From the NCBI GenBank assembly GCA_025667525.1, contig CM046874.1, positions 428,318,400 through 428,382,399 of the forward strand: a stretch of DNA of 64,000 nucleotides. Direction: 5' to 3'. This DNA comes from Glebionis coronaria. Its lineage: Eukaryota; Streptophyta; Magnoliopsida; Asterales; Asteraceae. The notes below the pieces were generated by a model. That model searched no databases. It had not been told where the DNA came from and worked only from the letters and a program-made list of their open reading frames with translations. Below are positions 1-11,817 of this stretch, piece after piece. Position 1 is the stretch's first letter, and every line of letters begins with the position of its first letter. The position numbers were made by a program, and so were the translations under genes.

Positions 1-1639
1 ATATTATAAGCTTATTAAAACTATATGTTATATCATTTAATTATTTAATAAGCCTATGATTAATTATGAAAATACATTAATCATGGAAACATGTTAAATA
101 TGGAATTATACTAATTATGGCAACATAATAATTATGGAAACACACTAAATATGGTAACATGTTATTTATGGAAATATACTAAATATGGTAACATGCTATT
201 TTTGGAAACATGCTAAATATGGAAACTTTCTATTTCTGAAAACTTACAAATTATGGAAACTTTATACTTTTGGAAACTTACTATTTAAGGAAACTTGCTA
301 TTTTTAGAAAGTTACTATATATGGAAACCTGCTATTTTTGGAAAGTTACTATATATAGAAACCTGCTATTTTTTAGAAAGTTACTGATTATGTTATAACA
401 AGTATTGTAACACATAAAACATGAAATACATGAATCTAAAACACATGAAACACTAAGAAACACATGATTAAACCTGAAATAATAAAACAAGAAAAGAACA
501 AGTATAATAAGTAAGAACACGTCAAGTAAACTAAATAACAAGTCTGTATAAGTAAAACAGACACTTATTCATGTCCACTTTATTATGTAACTATTGTGAA
601 GTCAGAGTGATCTTTCGCATTCGTTTCCGTCTTCATTTACTGGACATAAGGCACGGATATTCCGTCCTTTAGTAAGAACATTCTTTCCTATATTAGGATT
701 CCCCGTTTACAGCCATCTGTTTTCCCCAGTAGTTATGTGTCTTAAACACTTTCAGTATATGTTATGTTTATTTTAGATTGCCTGAGCTATATAAATGCAT
801 GCCAATTTTACCTAGTTAGGGGGGTTCCGTAACCATAGCACTAGAGGCACCGGTGTTATGACTCTTCTACGGTAAGAGTGATTGCTCGCAGCGTTCCTTT
901 ACAGTATTTGGCCTTTGTTATTATTATCATGTGGGGCTAATGCGTGCATCCTATGACAAGTAGTAAGATTTCATGGTAACTGCGATGAGTGCCTTGCATC
1001 CGTTACAAGAGCTGATCCCTCTAATCATATTATATATTAATTAGAGGCAGCCCCTCTAATTGCATGATGAGGTCACCCCTCTAAGTATTCATGCACGTTG
1101 ATATAACATGACCTATATGGGCTCCGGGCATATTTTAGATACAATTTTTATAATAAACTAACCATAAGTCTATTCATAAATATAAAACCAGTCTTATGAA
1201 CTTAAACCAGGCTTTCTAGGACATACACTTATTCTGTTGTTATTCATTTCATTTCATTACTTTCTTATGTTTATGCTTTACATTTCATTGTCATATATCC
1301 ACACACTGAGCGTATTGCTCAGCCGTATTTTTCTTTCCATGTCTCAATACGGCAGGTACTAAAGGGCAAAGCTAGCACTCAAGAGTATGTGCATGAGATG
1401 GAGGCGACTAGTCTTCTTTCTCTTTTAATGCATTTACATACTTTTGCTTTGCTGGACATTGTTTAGTCATTTCCTTACATTCTATACTTATGCATTTGTG
1501 TGTGGAGCTTATGATGGAACCGATGTTTGTTTCCGGTTTCATTTATGGTCATTTAATGTTTTAGACATTTACCTTGCATGATTTGATGACACGCCATAAT
1601 TAATATGTAACGGTCCATTTATCCAAATGGGGTGTTACA
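1..1639 (+). repeat. 3' part of the 5' LTR, gag-only gypsy family, copy A
   Basis: The stretch ends in GGGGTGTTACA and is followed four bases later by an initiator-Met-type primer site, the usual layout at an LTR/internal junction. The left LTR end lies outside the window. The first 370 bases are a GGAAAC word array; the rest is AT-rich without a coding frame. The same sequence recurs at 58404-60041 with scattered substitutions, which defines a repeat family. No TATA box was recognised in the visible part. Confidence 0.75.
3..375 (+). repeat. Degenerate TATGGAAAC word array in LTR (copy A)
   Basis: Words of the form TATGGAAAC followed by a 6-9 base AT spacer (ATGCTA, TTACTATT) recur about 20 times with substitutions. 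Spacing is irregular, so this is a word array and not a clean tandem repeat. It is present in both copies of the family (second copy at 58405-58780). Confidence 0.7.
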
Positions 1640-1643
1640 GTTA

Positions 1644-1660
1644 TGGTATCAGAGCCAAGG
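1644..1660 (+). promoter_or_regulatory. Primer binding site, tRNA-iMet type (copy A)
   Basis: TGGTATCAGAGCCAAGG starts four bases after the LTR end. TGGTATCAGAGCC is the standard plant primer site complementary to the 3' end of initiator tRNA-Met. Reverse transcription of this family would start here. Confidence 0.85.
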
Positions 1661-2041
1661 TTTCGAACTGTAGGCTCTTAAAATTGACGTGTGACTAGTG
1701 GGTAGTCATCAGTGTCTTCCTAAAACTGACAATACATTTTACTCATTTAATTTCATGCATCATCATTGTTTTATGTTAAGTTTTTGACTAAGTAATGGTT
1801 AGTATAGGACTGGCCATATTTAGTCGCATGTGCCTTTCATTCGAATTTTATTTTGTGAACCGACCCATAGCCGTTCACCTTTGCTCATGTCAATTTTGTT
1901 ATGTGGACCGACCCATAGGCGTCCACTATTGCCAATGGCTGTTTTTGTTGGCTATGCCTTCATAAACTCTTCATGCATTCCTTATGTTTATCCTATGTTC
2001 TAATCAGCTTAATCATTTCATTTCCTCTTTTAAATTGTCAG

Positions 2042-3005
2042 ATGGTCATGAGACGCGAGCAGGAACTGGCTGCAGCTGTCCAACAGCTCTGTAAGCTACG
2101 CTTCCACAAATCAAGAACCAGATCTGGGCTGAATACCAGAAAATCCCGAATCAGAACAACAATCCTCCTCCTCCTCCACCGGTTACTCTACACACTTGGA
2201 TTGAGAGGTTTAACAAGCAGAAACCTCGATCTTTTGAAAGAGCTGAGATATCATACTGATGCGGAAAACTCGATTTCGCATATGGAGAAAATTTTTGATG
2301 CTATGGGATGTGATGGAATCTACAAGGCAAGGTTGGCTTGCTATAAGTTTGAAGGAGATGCCTTAGCTTGGTGGAGGGCATACAAGCTAGCAAATGGAGG
2401 TGATGTTTGGTTAGCTGCTTTGACTTGGGACTAATTCAAGACTCTGTTTTATGGTCAGTTCTTTCCGACAGCTGAGCAGGAAAGACTCAAGAGGGACTAT
2501 CATTCCATCCGTCAGAGAGTTGGAGAGACTAGCACTGAGTTTATGTAGAGGTTTCTTAGGTTGGCTGGATTTCTAGGCGTTGCTGCGGGAACTGCCTAGG
2601 AGCATGCGAAGCACTTTCGATGGGCTCTTCACCCCACGATAGCAGATCGTTTACTTAGTGCTACTTACACTAATGTGGCACAAGTTAATGATGCAGCACG
2701 TAGCTTGGAAATGCTGCATGAGCGTGATGACTACGAGGAGCAAGCTTGTCTAGAGAAGAGGTATAAATTTCAGTCATCAAGCGTTATCATTTATTCCAAT
2801 CTTTATGTTCATTTATACCTTTTTCCTATCCAATTGTATCTTTCAGACAAAAGGGTGGAGACCGCTCCAACCAGCCACTCAACTGAATGCCAACAAGGTG
2901 CACGGTCAATCTAATGACCGCTATGGATCCAACAGGCTGAACGGTAATGACAATTACCGTAACAATGCCAGCCAGTCCAACAATAACAGGTCCCTAAATT
3001 CTTAA
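2042..3005 (+). pseudogene. gag: Gypsy gag remnant, copy A (frameshift plus three in-frame stops)
   Basis: This is a decayed capsid gene of a Ty3/gypsy element, recognised by the conserved retrotransposon gag core: WIERFNKQKPRSFERAE, then SHMEKIFDAMGCD, KFEGDALAWWR, FYGQFFPTAEQERLKRDYHS, RFLRLAGF and TNVAQVNDAARSLEMLHE. The pattern resembles Tekay/Del-type gags. The frame shifts by one base near 2250. It is interrupted by TAA after TWD (2431-2433), TAG after STEFM, and TAG after AAGTA; the last two look like Gln codons changed by C to T. A short Asn/Ser-rich tail follows at 2850-3003, and no zinc knuckle or protease is visible. The ATG at 2042 lies about 380 bp after the primer site. Copy B at 60444 carries the same frameshift and the same stops, so the family is non-autonomous. 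No function as a protein is likely. Confidence 0.8.
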
Positions 3006-3105
3006 ACTTTTCTATGTTAAACTGTTGTATATTTTACAAACTAACATGTCAGCATCATAAACAAGAACTCTGCGAATAGACATGACCAAAATGCTAAGGG
3101 TCAGC

Positions 3106-6009
3106 TGTGACAATCTGTCAATTTATGGTCGATATTTTATTCTCAAGTATTATTTAAAATCATTACTTTAATTTTATAGTATGAACTCACTCATTTTTTG
3201 GAAGAAATAAGGGTTTACGTCTTAAAGTATCATCGACTACATCTAAACCGGAGAACTCTACGTTACGTGCTTACGTTTACATACACCGTTTATTATGACA
3301 GTCTAACATTTCAGTAAATAAATTTATTCTCGAATATTATTTTGGAATTTTTAATTTGTGTTGGTTCATAAACTCACAAATTTACGAGTTGAAATTAGGG
3401 CTTACGTGCATAATTTAACGTCCTTTACGACTAAACCGGAAACCCTAGGTTTACGTATTTACGCTTTTGTGCTCGCTTTTGATGAGGCAATTTTTATTAG
3501 ATTCATTTTGTGCCGTTGATTCATAATTTATAAAAACGTTTTTCGTAAAACGAACCGAGGGCACGAAAATCAAGGAAACTAGAATCTAGGAGTACCCGTA
3601 AATTAGTGGGGATGAGACAAGTTAACACTTGCCCCACCCCCACTAAGGGGCGGCCAAACTTAGCCAACACACCTCACTAGGTGTAAACTTAATATGATAA
3701 CTAATGACACTTGTCCTTAGTTACACATCAAAACCATTCACACCTCAAAACTAGCTAACATCAAACCACTACCCTCATTTGTTGCATGCAACAACTCCAC
3801 AAACTCTCTCTAGCTCTCTCTATTTGCCGTCCCACTAACCAGCATAAACCAACATTTGATCAAAATTTAACCATGAATCTTGTGTTAAACTTGCACAAGA
3901 TTAAAGCCTTTTGAAGTCTTGTTGATTGGAGGTGATCCTAACATCTACAAAGAAGTTTCTTGGATTCTAGGGCTGATTTTTCTCAAGGTGTTCATATAGT
4001 TGGGTGATCTTGAAGGTGGTCTTGGTTTATCATAAGATTGGTTATCAAAAACCAAGTCTTATTCTTAACTTTCACCATCTTGGTTGGTAACAAGATCATT
4101 TCTTCCATTACCTTGTTATTTTGTAAATGTGATTTTGTATTTTCTTTATAAATGTATATGTATATGATGATAAATGATGATCAAAGTATTATGTGGGGAT
4201 CTTGTGTTGATAATTTTGGTTAAAAAGATTAAAATCTACATGTAAAGATGTTAAAATCTTGACTAAAATTATAGGCTGTATAAAACAGTAAGTAACCATA
4301 TAATAACCTCATAAAATGACTTAGATTATTGAATATACAATAAATATATGATTTATACATATGTGGAGAGTTGGCCACTCAATGGAATCAATAAAATGAG
4401 CAAGATATGATCAAAATACTATTAAGGTTCAAATCTGTATAGTCTGTTCTGGACGAATTATTAGGGACACTTAGAGGATGAATGAGCAGTAGCTAGGAGT
4501 TAATTGTATCACATATTATGTACTTTGTGCTGCCCAAATTTGAGCTTCTATCTCCTTGTAGAACTCAAGATATGGCAAAAATGGTGAAAGTGATTTTGAT
4601 AATCAGATTTAGAAATAAAAGTATATATTATAAAATAAGCACTCAAGTAATACTATTATAAAATACATATGTAAAACCCACTAACTTATGATAATACTTA
4701 TAAGATAAGTTATATACTTTGATAAATAAGTATGACATTCTATAAAATTACAAATTGATATGTTTTCTAAGTTATAAAACTATGTATATAAATTTTACGT
4801 CTTTTCGGCTAAAAACCGAAAGATTAACGTTTTCGTCAAATAAAACTTAGACGGTCGGACCCGTCTAATGTAAACTTTTTATAACTCATCTACTGATATT
4901 TAAGTACATTTAACAAGTAAAAACCGAAAAAACCCGAGCTTTATAACTTATGGACATTAACGGGCCAAAGTAGCCTTATTGGACTATTAACTCAACTAGT
5001 TTGGCTAAACACTAATGGACTTACTCATGGGCTTAACCCACTTGGGCCCAACATATGAGTATAGGCCTGGTATTAAAAGTATAAATGGACTCATATAATG
5101 TATTGGGCTTTTAATGGGCTTATTGGGCCTTAATATGTAAACAAGTTAAAACTAGGATAACTAGTCTAAAAATTTACTAACACACAACACTATAATGTTG
5201 GATAAAGGGATAAAATCTCACTTGATAATCATCATACTTATAATATCATCACATATACATAACCATTATTATTGTAAAGTCATTGGACAAAATTCTAAGG
5301 AGAGTATTATTTGTCTAAGTTTCCGTGATTGAAGCACGCACCGTACATCCAAATCGCCGATTACCCGCCTTTCCCAATCAATGTAATTTTATAGCCTCGC
5401 ACTCTTTTAAATGTTTTATGAAATTTTTAATAAATACGCGAGGGAGATAACATGTTAGTTTTAATAAAATAGGACACTAGTTGTCTCGATTATTTGCTTA
5501 TTGATATGGACTCGAATGATTGTATGACCCGATGAATGATTATATGACCCGATGATGAAATGAAATGGATTATTATTAGTTAGGTTATGTCACTAAAAGT
5601 TCCATTAGCATAAATTGTGAACTACCGGGATTTGGTAGACGCTTATGCATATAATAGTACCATTTGGGGAAGATCACCCCAGTTCGCGCCTTGACGGTTG
5701 ATGCCCGTCGTGCCACATTGATTGGTAAGCGAATTTATGTATGAGAAGATTTATATAAGCGTGACTATTGTGACGACACGATATTTCAGATGGGCAAAGG
5801 AATTTTGGGTTAGCTACCCGTTGTTTGTTATAGTAAGGTAGCAATGTCATGCGGCTTATAATAATCCAATAACGAAAATACTGATGTACGCATTGAATTA
5901 TAATATATTGCTTGACTAGCAATACGGGGTCTTATTACTGATATTATGTTCGTGTTTTGGTTTTACATAACCATTTTCATGTAACGGTTTTTATTTAACT
6001 CTATGCAAC
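3106..6009 (+). repeat. LTR-like 3' region of copy A, truncated by Athila-1 insertion
   Basis: It begins with TGTGACAATCTGTCA, which contains a TGACA/TGTCA inverted repeat, directly after the gag tail. It continues through AT-rich noncoding sequence with a CT-rich leader-like stretch at 3795-3830. The first 950 bp (to 4052) are repeated in copy B; beyond that B is cut by another insertion. I see no match to the LTR end at 1-1639. Either the LTR is longer than about 4.5 kb or the two flanks are not the same LTR. The region ends where Athila-1 starts at 6010. No coding frame is supported within it. Confidence 0.55.
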
Positions 6010-7078
6010 TGATGAGACTGTAATTATACATAGTCTCATCGTCCAAATCGGGCTTAAAACGCTTAAAATATCATCAAAATACCCAAATATATGCTTGTGT
6101 TTGTTCATTGTGTATTTTAGGTACGGATATCGTGAATTCACCAAAAGATCAAAGGAATCAAGCAAAAACGAACACGGGAAACGAAGCCGCACAAAGAACC
6201 GGACCCGAATCATGAATTTCCAAAGAAGTCCTTGAAGATTTGAAGATTGTCAAGAATGGTCCCTCAACTTTTGAAGACTTGTCACTTTAGACCCTTGTAA
6301 ACCTCAATTATTACAAGTTTGGTCCTAAAGTTTCAAGACATGTCATTATTAGCCCTTGAAGAATGCAAATATTGCATGTATGGTCCTTATTCATAGTTTG
6401 AAAGTATATTGGGCCAATTTCAGCAAGTTGATGAAACTTGTTATAAAGGAAAAAGGGTTTGTTGGCTGATTATTACAAAGAGACAAGAAGAGAGGAATGT
6501 GAGGGTCATTTGTGTCAAACAGCAAAACTTTCCCCAGCCAATCATCTAGCCACGTCACCACCATCCACCAATCATATTCTCCCACCACTCCACGTCATAA
6601 CCCACCCAACATTTAAATAAACTGAGTTAATCAGTTTATTTATTCCCTACATAACACTTTTTTAAACTTAACCTCACCCTAAACCAGATTAAATACCCAT
6701 CTCTCTCACCCAAGAACCCTAATCACGATTATGGTTAAATCAAAGTGGTATTGGTTAATTGCTTCCAAATTGCTAATTAATCCCCTTCTCACCATATCCC
6801 ACAAACAAACAAACCATCACCTTCACCAAAACGGGCCCCACAGCTTCCCCTGCTTCTCCATATTTAGCAAATATGGAATCCCTCAGTCCAATCAACGTCC
6901 CAAACACATTCCTTGGTCCCAAAGGAGTTCATAAATGGTGGAGATTACATCAAGACAGCTGTTTCATTCAAAGATCACATGAGGACACCTTAACCACGAA
7001 TTTTGACCAAGGGAATTTTTGGTTTTTCTTGTAAATTAGGGTTTATCAGTTTTAAGATTCTAGATAGTTCTCCTTAGT

Positions 7079-7090
7079 CTATATAAAGAG
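7079..7090 (+). promoter_or_regulatory. TATA box of Athila-1 LTR
   Basis: CTATATAAAGAG lies about 1.07 kb into the LTR and fits a plant TATA consensus, marking the probable U3/R border about 30 bp downstream. Confidence 0.6.
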
Positions 7091-8352
7091 ACCTTCCAAC
7101 ATGTGGATAGGCTCCTGTTCCAGTTTGTATATAGTTTTAGAAAATTAATGAAAATGAAATTTTGATTTCTTGTGCAAACTAAGTTCCTTTTAAAAGCTTT
7201 CTTAGTATAATTTAGAGTAATGTTATTTGTTTATGCAAGGCTAGTTTAAAAACCCCATCGGAAAGTTGGTTCAAAAAGTTTTTTATTCAAGTGACGTTTT
7301 TTTTAGATTTTTCAAGAACTCACAATCAAGTTCATGTGGAAGTGAAAGTGGAAGCATGAACCTGATGTGTTGATGTTGGTTTATTTCAGTTGGTTTCAAA
7401 GGATTAAAGAGTTTTTGTTCATCCAAGTGATTTTCAAAAATCTGTTTTAACCTATTCTCTTTATTTTTTACACTCACTGTTTGCATCAGCTAGCTCATAA
7501 GCTAGCTTATGAGCTCAGCTTTTACAAGCTTGCATTTGTTTCTGTGTTTGTTTCATATGTACAGGAACACAAGTTCTTGAAGATATTTGCGGTAGGACTG
7601 GTATAGTCTCCACTTTTCTTTCTCTACATCAAACAACAGTTTCTTAAAGCTTATAAGCTCCTCCTTTTAGCTTATTTGGTGATGGCATCAGCAGGCCATA
7701 GCCTAGCCTGGATGTAGGTCAGGCAGGTATAGCTTGAACCCACCAACTTGCTATCATTTGATGTTTGTGTGATTTGTGTGGATTGATTGTTTTGATGTTA
7801 GTTTAAGTTTAATTTATGCTCATTTATGATTTGATGCATGTTAGCTTGAGGTTTAATCTGATTTGAGTGATTTGTTAGGAGTTTTGTTTGCAAATCTTGT
7901 TAATTTTTAAGATAAGGGGTGTTTGGGTTTGAGGTTTAAGAGACCTTGGGTGACACACATATAGATTAAACTTGTCCAAACTCACTCACATGGTTAATAG
8001 TAGGAGCATTTGCTAGGTTACTTCAAATGTGGTGGCATTAAACAGATCTTTCTAAGTTAAAAATTGGTTAAAATCAGTCACCTTTGGTTAATAGGGTGTA
8101 ACAGGTTTGATTTCAAGTTTTAGTCCACCAAATCTTTGTAGCTGTTAGAGTTAGGGTAAAACTAGGAGTGTGTGTTTGTTAATGGTAGTTTGGTAGAGTT
8201 TTGTGGTAATTTTGATTGCTTGAAACTCACTTGAAAGCCAAGTTTATCAGCTTACTGTTCACAGACCCCTTGTAGCTTTTACAGTAACCTTATGTGTGAT
8301 TTTAAGTGTGATTTTTGAAAGTGACTTGTGCTTTTTATTGCATATCTAGACT

Positions 8353-8376
8353 CCCTACACTCCACTGAGTGTAGGG
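8353..8376. repeat. Perfect inverted repeat built on the GTGTAGGG motif
   Basis: CCCTACACTC, a 4-base loop, then GAGTGTAGGG: a perfect 10-bp stem. The arm contains GTGTAGGG, the core of the polypurine-like motif in the 3' regions of the other Athila-like elements in this window. Confidence 0.6.
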
Positions 8377-9564
8377 GTGCCCTATTGTCCAAGAAAAAGC
8401 AATTAAATAAGCTTTCCTAAGCTTATTTCCATCCAGATCACTTTTTTAATACTAGCAGTGGGAACCAACTTTCCTCTGCTAGTATTATAGTTGGTACTGC
8501 TACACAAGAAAACAAAATCTAGCTAAGTGTCACTATCAGATCTTGTCTTTTTTGTCTTTAGTGGTAAATTTTAGGAATTATAACTTGATTTTAATTTTGT
8601 AATTTTTCTTATTTAATTTCTGAATTTTCTATTTAGTTTATTTTTATTTTACTGTTCATTTCCTATTTTTTAGATTAAATTGCATTTTAAATTACTTTTT
8701 AATTACTGATTTTTGTCTTTTAGTGTAAGAAATTAATATTTTTCAGTTCTAAATTTTTTTTTAGATTTAGAAAAGTATTTTAAGATTTTTAGTTCAAAAA
8801 TATTTTACTGTTCACATTTTTTAGTAATTTTTAGATTTTATTTTAGTTTAATTAGGGTTTAATTATTATCTGTTTTGTCTTTTAGTGAAAATTTTTACTT
8901 TTTTCAAACTTTTTCATTTTTCTACCGTTCATTAGTATAATTTAGGATTTTTAAAATTGTCAAATTATTTTTAGCATTATTTTATTATTTTTAATCATTA
9001 TTTTAGTTTAAAAATAGTTTTTAGTGTTTTAAAAATAAAAAAATAGTTTTGAAAATTTAGGAAAAATACTTTTTAGTCTTTAAATAATATAGGTGATTTA
9101 TAGTTCAATAAAATAATATTTTGGGCTTTTTATTAATTATATTTAATTTTAGGGCTTTAATTAGCATTTAAAATTGAATATTTAATTAATAAAAGGTTTT
9201 AAAATATATTTATTGGATTTTTATTCTCATTTATATTATTTTAGACTTAGTTTTAATTTTAAATTAATTTTTAGGTTTAATTTTTAATTTTGTCACGTTT
9301 TACGTATTTACGTTCGCGTTTTACGTCAAATCGTCGTAGTGTAATCGTAATCGTAGCTCGTCTTTAGTTTTTCTCTTCTAAACCAAAAATGTCACTAATC
9401 CAAACTTTGATTTTATATAATTTGCACACTTAATCCACACACCTCCTTCGACAACGAACCCGCATTTATTCGGTTTTACGTTTTTCCTAATGCGTAAGAC
9501 TTAATACTTGCCGCTCATACGTGTTTTTCCTAAAACTTGTACGATTATACCTACAACAAATTTT

Positions 9565-9582
9565 TGGCGCCGCTGCCGGGGA
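9565..9582 (+). promoter_or_regulatory. Primer binding site of Athila-1, tRNA-Asp type
   Basis: TGGCGCCGCTGCCGGGGA is the primer site type of Athila elements and is complementary to the 3' end of plant tRNA-Asp, with one mismatch at position 9 (C where the usual site has T). The same variant occurs at 18086 and 23918. Confidence 0.85.
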
Positions 9583-10543
9583 GGTGTTTAGTGTGCCATT
9601 ATTAGTATCGTGTTTTTGTGAGTAGTGCGTTTTTGCTTTTCAAATTTTGGAAAGCGTAAATATCGCACATAGTCATTTTTGTTATTTTTCTATAATATAT
9701 TATAGTATCCAAATAAAACGTGTTTAGTTTTCCTAAACTAAAAAGATAAAAATCTTTACTATATTGTAGATATCCCATTATCGTTTTCGTTTTTCTTGTG
9801 AATATATTACTATATTGTACTTACGTAGAACAATAAATATACAAGTACTCCAAAAGAGTGAAAACGCAACCTTGATTCGGGATTTCATCACTCGATCATT
9901 GTATTCGAATCCAAAGCAAAAGTTTAAGGGCAAAATAGATAAATACTTTCGTGAGGCTTAATTTCAATTAACACAAAATATAAGGTGGGTATAAGGCGAT
10001 TGTATTTCACGACCTAAGGGAAAAAGGCTCTTAAGTGCTTAGCGCCGCCTCGTTTCTCCCGCTTGCTTGTGCGTGTTTTGAGAAAGAGGGCTAATCGAGG
10101 GTTTGCCGCCCAAGTATTATCTACGTATCATATATATTTGCTTGTTTTCAAGATTAAACCCTCATGAACGTTTTGGTGTTCCACCAACGTTCTAAAGTCA
10201 TCGAAGGCGTTCACTCCACGTGATTGTTTTCATTCTTTGAGGCTCCTTTAATCGAGAGATCGATTCGAGGGGAGATTTTTAGATTTGAGTCTACGTAATA
10301 CAAAAAAATCCAAAAAATTAAAAAATAATCAAAAACCAAAAAATTGAAAAATCAAAAAAACCCCAAAAAGAATCTTCTTTGCTACCCCCCATTTTACGCT
10401 TAGTGCATTTGCACTCGATCGAAGGATTATTCTAATTCTAGCGACGCTTTGAATCGACGCAATCGTATCGAAGGAATCGACGACGTAGACGAGATTTAGA
10501 AACCGACGTTCCTAATATCGTTGTTCAAGAGACCGTAGAGGAG
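9583..10543 (+). other. Untranslated leader of Athila-1
   Basis: About 960 bp lie between the primer site and the gag ATG. The stretch contains an A-rich run at 10303-10370 and no supported coding frame. This is a normal position and size for an Athila gag leader. Confidence 0.6.
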
Positions 10544-11817
10544 ATGGCCGACAATCGTTCGATGATGGAATTGCTCCAAGCACCCACCGAGGGTTATGGA
10601 GACGCGATCGTAATTCCCGCTATCGAAGCGGAGAATTTTGAGATTAAGAGCGGAATGATTTCGTTGATTCAAGCTACAAAGTTTCGAGGTCGTGAAGCCG
10701 ATAATCCTCACGACCATATTAGGAATTTTGATCGTCTTTTGGCCACGAGCAAGTTTAAGAATGTCGACACAGATGTCGTCAAGCTTATGATTTTTCCGTA
10801 CTCGCTCGATGGTGCCGCCAAGGATTGGTACGAGAAAGAGCCACCTAATTCGATAACTACGTGGAAGGATCTCGTCTCCAAGTTCGTTAATTATTTTTTC
10901 CCACCGTCTAAGACGACGTTTTTTCAAAAATGAAATTACGAAATTTGAGCAAAAACCGAATGAATCTTTTAGAGACGCGTGGGATCGTTTTAAGGAATTT
11001 CTTAGGCAATATCCTCACCATGGTTTTTATGAGTTGCACCAAATACGTTTTACAACGGTCTTAATTTTCAAGAACAAGATTCGTTGAATTCCGCCGCCGG
11101 TGGCAACTTTTTGTGTAAGACTCCGAAAGATGCATTGATAATTATCGAAACCGATCCAAGGTTTACCAACTCCGCAACGCACCGAGTGTTGCCAATGTCG
11201 CTAATGTTAGTAGTTCTAATCGCGACATTGAGAGAGTTGATGCGAAAGTCGACAAGTTGACGAATGTGTTTACGTCTTTTCTCGTTGAGATGCAAAAGAA
11301 AGACGCTCCCGCTACGGTGAAAGCGGTTGAGGTTTCGTGTACGTTATGTGGTGGACCTCATAATTATTACGAGTGTGCGGCTACGGATGGCCAAACGTCG
11401 AATGTGAGTGCGTTAAATGGAAACAACGATTTTCAAAATCAAAATAACGCGGGTCCATCACAACAAGGCAATTATAACCAAGGCAACAATTTTAATCAAA
11501 ACCGTAACAATTTTCAAGGAAACAATCAACAACGGAATTTTCAAAACCAAGGTTATAATCAAGGTCGTAATTTGAATTGGCAAAATCGAGACAATAATCA
11601 AAACTCGAATTTTTTAAACAACAACAATCAAGGTAACAATTTTTCAAGTGGGAATCAAGGAAATTTTCAAAGAAGTAATCAAAACAAAGGGAACTTTAAT
11701 TCAAATCAAAATAGTTCGTCAAACGATTTTCAAAATTACATGAAAACGAATGAGGCTAATATGAGACGATTACGGGGAGAAATTGGTACTTTAAAAACGA
11801 CTTTACTAATACTTTGA
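10544..11817 (+). pseudogene. gag: Athila-type gag with zinc knuckle and N/Q/G-rich tail (frameshifted)
   Basis: The ATG at 10544 opens MADNRSMMELLQAPTEGY, the typical Athila gag start. The capsid core follows: PHDHIRNFDRLLATSK, FPYSLDGAAKDWYEKEPP and WKDLVSKFVNYFFPPSKTT. The frame breaks at a T/A run near 10920 and again near 11060-11200. From 11257 the frame is open and carries a zinc knuckle, CTLCGGPHNYYEC. This has spacing CX2CX3HX4C, one residue shorter than the retroviral CCHC box but usual for Athila. About 100 residues very rich in Asn, Gln and Gly follow. Another frameshift at about 11810 leads into the gag-protease linker. The protein would package the element RNA, but this copy cannot encode it. 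Confidence 0.9.

Larger units (their letters stand above)
6010..9558 (+). repeat. 5' LTR of Athila-1
   Basis: It starts TGATGAGACT and ends CTACAACA, six bases before a tRNA-Asp-type primer site. The 5' tip is a hairpin: GATGAGACT pairs with AGTCTCATC (9 bp). A TATA box lies at 7079 and a T-rich stretch with repeated TTTTACTGTTCA-like words at about 8570-9290. At about 3.5 kb it is long for an Athila LTR; the left edge is inferred from the TGAT+hairpin layout shared with the other LTRs here. No 3' partner LTR is visible in the window. Confidence 0.65.

Noticed and set aside
4053..6009. Host gene or MITE in the AT-rich stretch after copy A
   Set aside because: No coding frame, splice-like structure, terminal inverted repeats or target duplication could be identified. 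It reads as continuation of LTR sequence.
10496..10927. 143-codon minus-strand ORF over the Athila-1 gag start
   Set aside because: It is antisense to a clearly recognised gag domain and has no recognisable content.
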